Of a stretch of DNA of 64,000 nt, positions 61,103 through 64,000 are shown one piece after another. The notes under the pieces were generated by a model that was not told where the DNA came from, did no database searches, and saw only the letters and a list, made by a program, of their open reading frames with translations. The position numbers and the translations under genes were made by a program. This DNA comes from Exophiala sp. HKRS030 (taxonomy: Eukaryota; Ascomycota; Eurotiomycetes; Chaetothyriales; Herpotrichiellaceae). The stretch covers positions 4,467,665-4,531,664 of the forward strand of contig JAHWDD010000003.1 of the NCBI GenBank assembly GCA_023897205.1. Direction: 5' to 3'. Each line of letters opens with the position of its first letter. The first letter of the stretch is position 1.

Positions 61103-61868
61103 TTTTCTAGAAGGGGAATACAACGATAAGCAAGCTTGGAAAGCTGTTCCAGAAGGGCAAGTGATGGAAGACTCATGACAGCGTGGCTTTTTGTATCTGT
61201 CTGTTCGGCACACGGTAATGCTGACATCTTGGGTTTGGCTTCAAGACGGCGTTGCTGCACTTGGAATTCTGTTTGTTATAACATTCTATTTGATTTCTAG
61301 TATGAATAAAAGTAGACTATACCCATATTGCCGGTCTCAGTCCCTAATGCCTTTGGTTTGCGGTGCGTGAATATTTCACATCTAGAGTCTGAGTTGGATA
61401 TCTTGACGATTCGCCAAATTGTAAAATGTGCCGAAAGCTATGGGTTTCGTTGCGTCAATAGCCTTGGAATCTCCTTCCGCGGGACAGCTTAACATAAAAG
61501 TTGCCTCTCGGATGTCCGTAATTGTTCATACTGGCTCTGAGCCTGCCACTGAATATATCTAGATCTCAACATGGACTTGTTCGAAGTACCTGCTAGCATT
61601 CGAAAACGCCCTCTGATGTTTTGTGGCAGTGTCGGTCAAACAGAGACCATCACAACATCACAACAGGCCCAGCAAATAGCCTACGCCAACAGATGACTTT
61701 GATTTCCCTGGGTAATCACCATTATCCGGAGACCGCATTTGCCTCTGATTCGTCTATGTCAAGAACCAGATTTCCAAAAGGTAGGTCTCGGACTTGGTCA
61801 AGACCCTGTCTCAGGCAGCGCAAGCAATGTCTCTCGGACGATTTTTTGTCATTCCTCCAAGACCATCG
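61103..61868. other. Intergenic region between convergent genes
   Basis: About 766 bp; it contains the ACC1 3' UTR and a 40-codon frame at 61571 with no recognisable content. Confidence 0.35.
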
Positions 61869-62797
61869 TCATATATGATCTGACGGGATGCCAAACTGGC
61901 GCCAAAGCGTCCTCCCATCCTCGGGAGGCTGGATGCCTGGTAAGATCTCGCGGAGCAACTGATTGACACCGAGGCCTTTGTCCTTGGCAGCCTGCCACTG
62001 CCGCGGATATCCCAGGCTGACTTCTTCGAAGCGCACGTCGTCGATCCAATCGGTGCGGCGAACGTGCAGATGGCCTGTAACGACGACTTTGGCGTTGAAC
62101 CGCGTGTGCCAGTCCTCGGTCAGCTTCGTGCCGCACCACAGGCTGAAGCGCGGCACGCTGGGGATCGTGACGAGGTCTTCGCGCAGCGGCCAGTGGTTGA
62201 TGATGACGAGCGGGATCCCCGCGCCGCTGCGGCTTCGAGTCGTTCTTCGGCTTTGGCCACGAGGGCTTCGCACCAGGCGTCGCGTGTTGGGAATGGGTCA
62301 GGGTGGAGCAGCGCTTCGTCCGTCGCGTATACGTTTTCTTCCATGGCCCAGTCGAGGGCGTCGGCACGCGAGACGTGTGCCGGCCGGAACGAGTAGTCGT
62401 ACAGCGTGAAGATCGGGCAGATCAACGCCGGTCCGCCCTCGCCTTCCCACTTGACGAACTCGTCCTCGGGCGTGATCACGCCCCAGTCGTTGGCGATGCG
62501 GATGCATTCCTGGTACTTGTCGTCGCCGCGCAGGTCCTTGTCGAGTTCCTTCTCCGAGTCTTCCTCGGGCTTCTGGTTTTTACCCGGCAGTGTGTACAGT
62601 TCGTGGTTTCCTGGTACCCAGAATACTTGCTTGAATAGTGCGGTCGTCACCTTGAACGCCTCCCCGAGATGTTCCAGTCGTTCGCCAACGTCGCCGCACA
62701 GGATCAGGCTGTCTTCTGGGTGTGGCGCGATCTCGTGCAGGGCTTCTAGGTTCTGTTTGTAGCTGATGTGTAGATCGGCAATCGCGTAGAGACGCAT
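61869..62797 (-). CDS. Calcineurin-like metallophosphoesterase; one apparent 1-base deletion
   Basis: The start MRLYAIADLHISYKQN at 62797 places the first metal motif at the N-terminus, as in the family; an upstream in-frame ATG (62872) is less likely. Metal-binding motifs are ADLHIS (DxH), CGDVGE (GDxxE), VPGNHELY (GNHE), IINHWPL (His) and VVTGHLHVR (GHxH), so the active site is complete. The frame changes between ERLEAAAA and GIPLVIINHWPL at the CCCC run 62217-62220; one added base gives 309 codons (929+1=930 nt). The substrate is unknown; relatives act on phosphodiesters or phosphomonoesters. The coding DNA is clearly richer in G and C than neighbouring genes. Confidence 0.85.
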
Positions 62798-64000
62798 ATT
62801 GGACGTGTGTGGTGGGAAGGCTCCACGAGGCTGAGGCTGATGGAAATGGTCCGCCCACCGCTTTCTTTCCACTTGGTCTGTGCGTCAGTGCTCTCGTGCT
62901 TTTCAAATGCACCGCAAAAGCTTCTCGCGTTGATGCATGTATCGAGCAGTTCTTGGGAAGTTCTATAAGATTAGCTTTCGTAGCTGGTGTATTGTCTTTC
63001 AGGATCTATCTTCCATCTTGTGACGTTTCTCGGAATGGACGAAGGGATGTCGATAAGGCTGATGCTCCCGACTCTATGAATTCGATGTTGCGATGCGCTC
63101 AAGTTTGGATCAACGTAATAGCTTCGAAGACTGCTGGTTTTACTCCGTCTAGACTGTACTGTTCTATCTGATTTTGAAGTAATATATTTGCTGGGATTTG
63201 TGAAGCCTGGCGTGATCTACGGCCCAATGTCTATTTTCAGTTTTACCAAGATACAGGGCTTGGAACGGATCAATGTATCCCCGGCCGGTCTGCGGATGAA
63301 TCCTTGGCTATGTCGGTGATAAGATTTTCCGCTTCCTGCACGCAAGTTCCCATCTTTGACATTCTTCTGGACAAAACGGCACGACAATCACTGGAGGGTG
63401 GCCTCATTCGCCGCGGTGGGACTCTACTTCCTAGGCACCGAGGGCCATCTCTAACCACTTGTGATCTTCCATCTCACTCACCAATGCACGGGCATAAAGT
63501 TAATTTATCACCGATGCCCGTTCTGTAGGGACCATCACGGACTTTCGTCGTTTCCGGGACAGAGCTGAAAGCCGTGAAAGCTTGAAAGGTGAGTCTATGA
63601 CATAAAAAGTGTACGAGACCTTTGCAGCCATTTGTTCGATGTCCAGATGAATCCAGTAAGGGATAGCAGTCCTTTGCAGCACACTCATATTCATTTGTGC
63701 TCAACAGTTATATAGTAAGGGCATGATTCTCTCTTGCCTCAGGGAAGTGCTAACTCAAGACCCCTGGCAGGTAAGCATGATTTACGACTCTTGCAGAATC
63801 ACTCGAGACCGATGTGCAGGTTGGTGGCCCTCGACCATTGCAAACGTCACAGGTTTATCCGATCCTGGTCACGATAAAGGTTTAATCGATTCTGGGCTTC
63901 TAAGATATGTTCTTTTCGATCTGCCTGGCCTAATTCTCCCCAAGTTCCGACCAACCGAGCTGTTGGGCAGGAGGCTAAAAAAAGATTGAACTTCTCAGAT
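62798..64000. other. Right-end region without a recognisable gene
   Basis: About 1.2 kb. The left end should hold the phosphoesterase promoter. Short frames at 62809-63171 and 63474-63989 have no recognisable features. Confidence 0.35.

Noticed and set aside
14396..62797. Interpretation of the eleven frame breaks as pseudogenes, programmed frameshifting or RIP damage
   Set aside because: They occur in essential single-copy-type genes, all have the same sign and nearly all lie in G/C runs. RIP causes C-to-T changes rather than deletions, and slippery-site features are absent.
1..64000. tRNA genes, transposons, CRISPR arrays
   Set aside because: No cloverleaf with proper A and B boxes, no transposase or reverse transcriptase frame, and no regularly spaced repeats were seen; a tRNAscan run would be needed to exclude tRNAs fully.

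Overview
The window is nuclear DNA of a filamentous ascomycete (Pezizomycotina). The genes are broken by many short introns of about 47-100 bp with GT...AG ends and CTAAC/CTGAC-like branch sites. The gene set is typical of the group: CYP504-type P450, ACS-family and sugar-type MFS carriers, a BLI-3-like FMN protein, a DNMT5-type methyltransferase-helicase, cytosolic acetyl-CoA carboxylase and a TEL2 protein. I cannot name the species. I found no tRNA, rRNA, transposon or CRISPR array.

Layout. (1) 1-10733: an aromatic-acid catabolic cluster. It holds a partial CYP504-like P450, a flavin-reductase-fold protein, acetoacetyl-CoA synthetase, fumarylacetoacetase, homogentisate 1,2-dioxygenase and an ACS-type MFS carrier. 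Together they would take a (hydroxy)phenylacetate through homogentisate to fumarate and acetoacetate, and then activate the acetoacetate. Maleylacetoacetate isomerase is not in the window. (2) 12567-16318: a secreted or single-pass Cys-rich membrane protein and a patatin-like phospholipase. (3) 16478-19826: a divergent pair, an FAD aromatic hydroxylase and gentisate 1,2-dioxygenase, forming a second ring-cleavage module. (4) 20283-23583: SPT2, ribosomal P2 and ribosomal S15. (5) 25356-38097: nitrate transporter, BLI-3-like protein, GDP-mannose pyrophosphorylase-A-like protein, MAPEG glutathione transferase, lysyl-tRNA synthetase and TEL2. (6) 39464-41078: a sugar-type MFS carrier. (7) 44613-51459: a DNMT5-family DNA methyltransferase with RING and SNF2 modules. 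(8) 54065-61102: acetyl-CoA carboxylase. (9) 61869-62797: a calcineurin-like phosphoesterase in noticeably GC-rich DNA.

Two observations stand out. The first is biological: the compact homogentisate cluster carries its own acetoacetyl-CoA synthetase, a gentisate module lies about 6 kb beyond it, and a DNMT5-type methyltransferase is present. The second concerns data quality. At least eleven single-base deletions, nearly all in G or C runs, interrupt otherwise intact genes, including essential ones (ACC1, ribosomal P2, SPT2). Adding one base at each site makes the exon lengths of five genes sum to multiples of three. This looks like systematic homopolymer undercalling, so these genes should be treated as intact rather than as pseudogenes.
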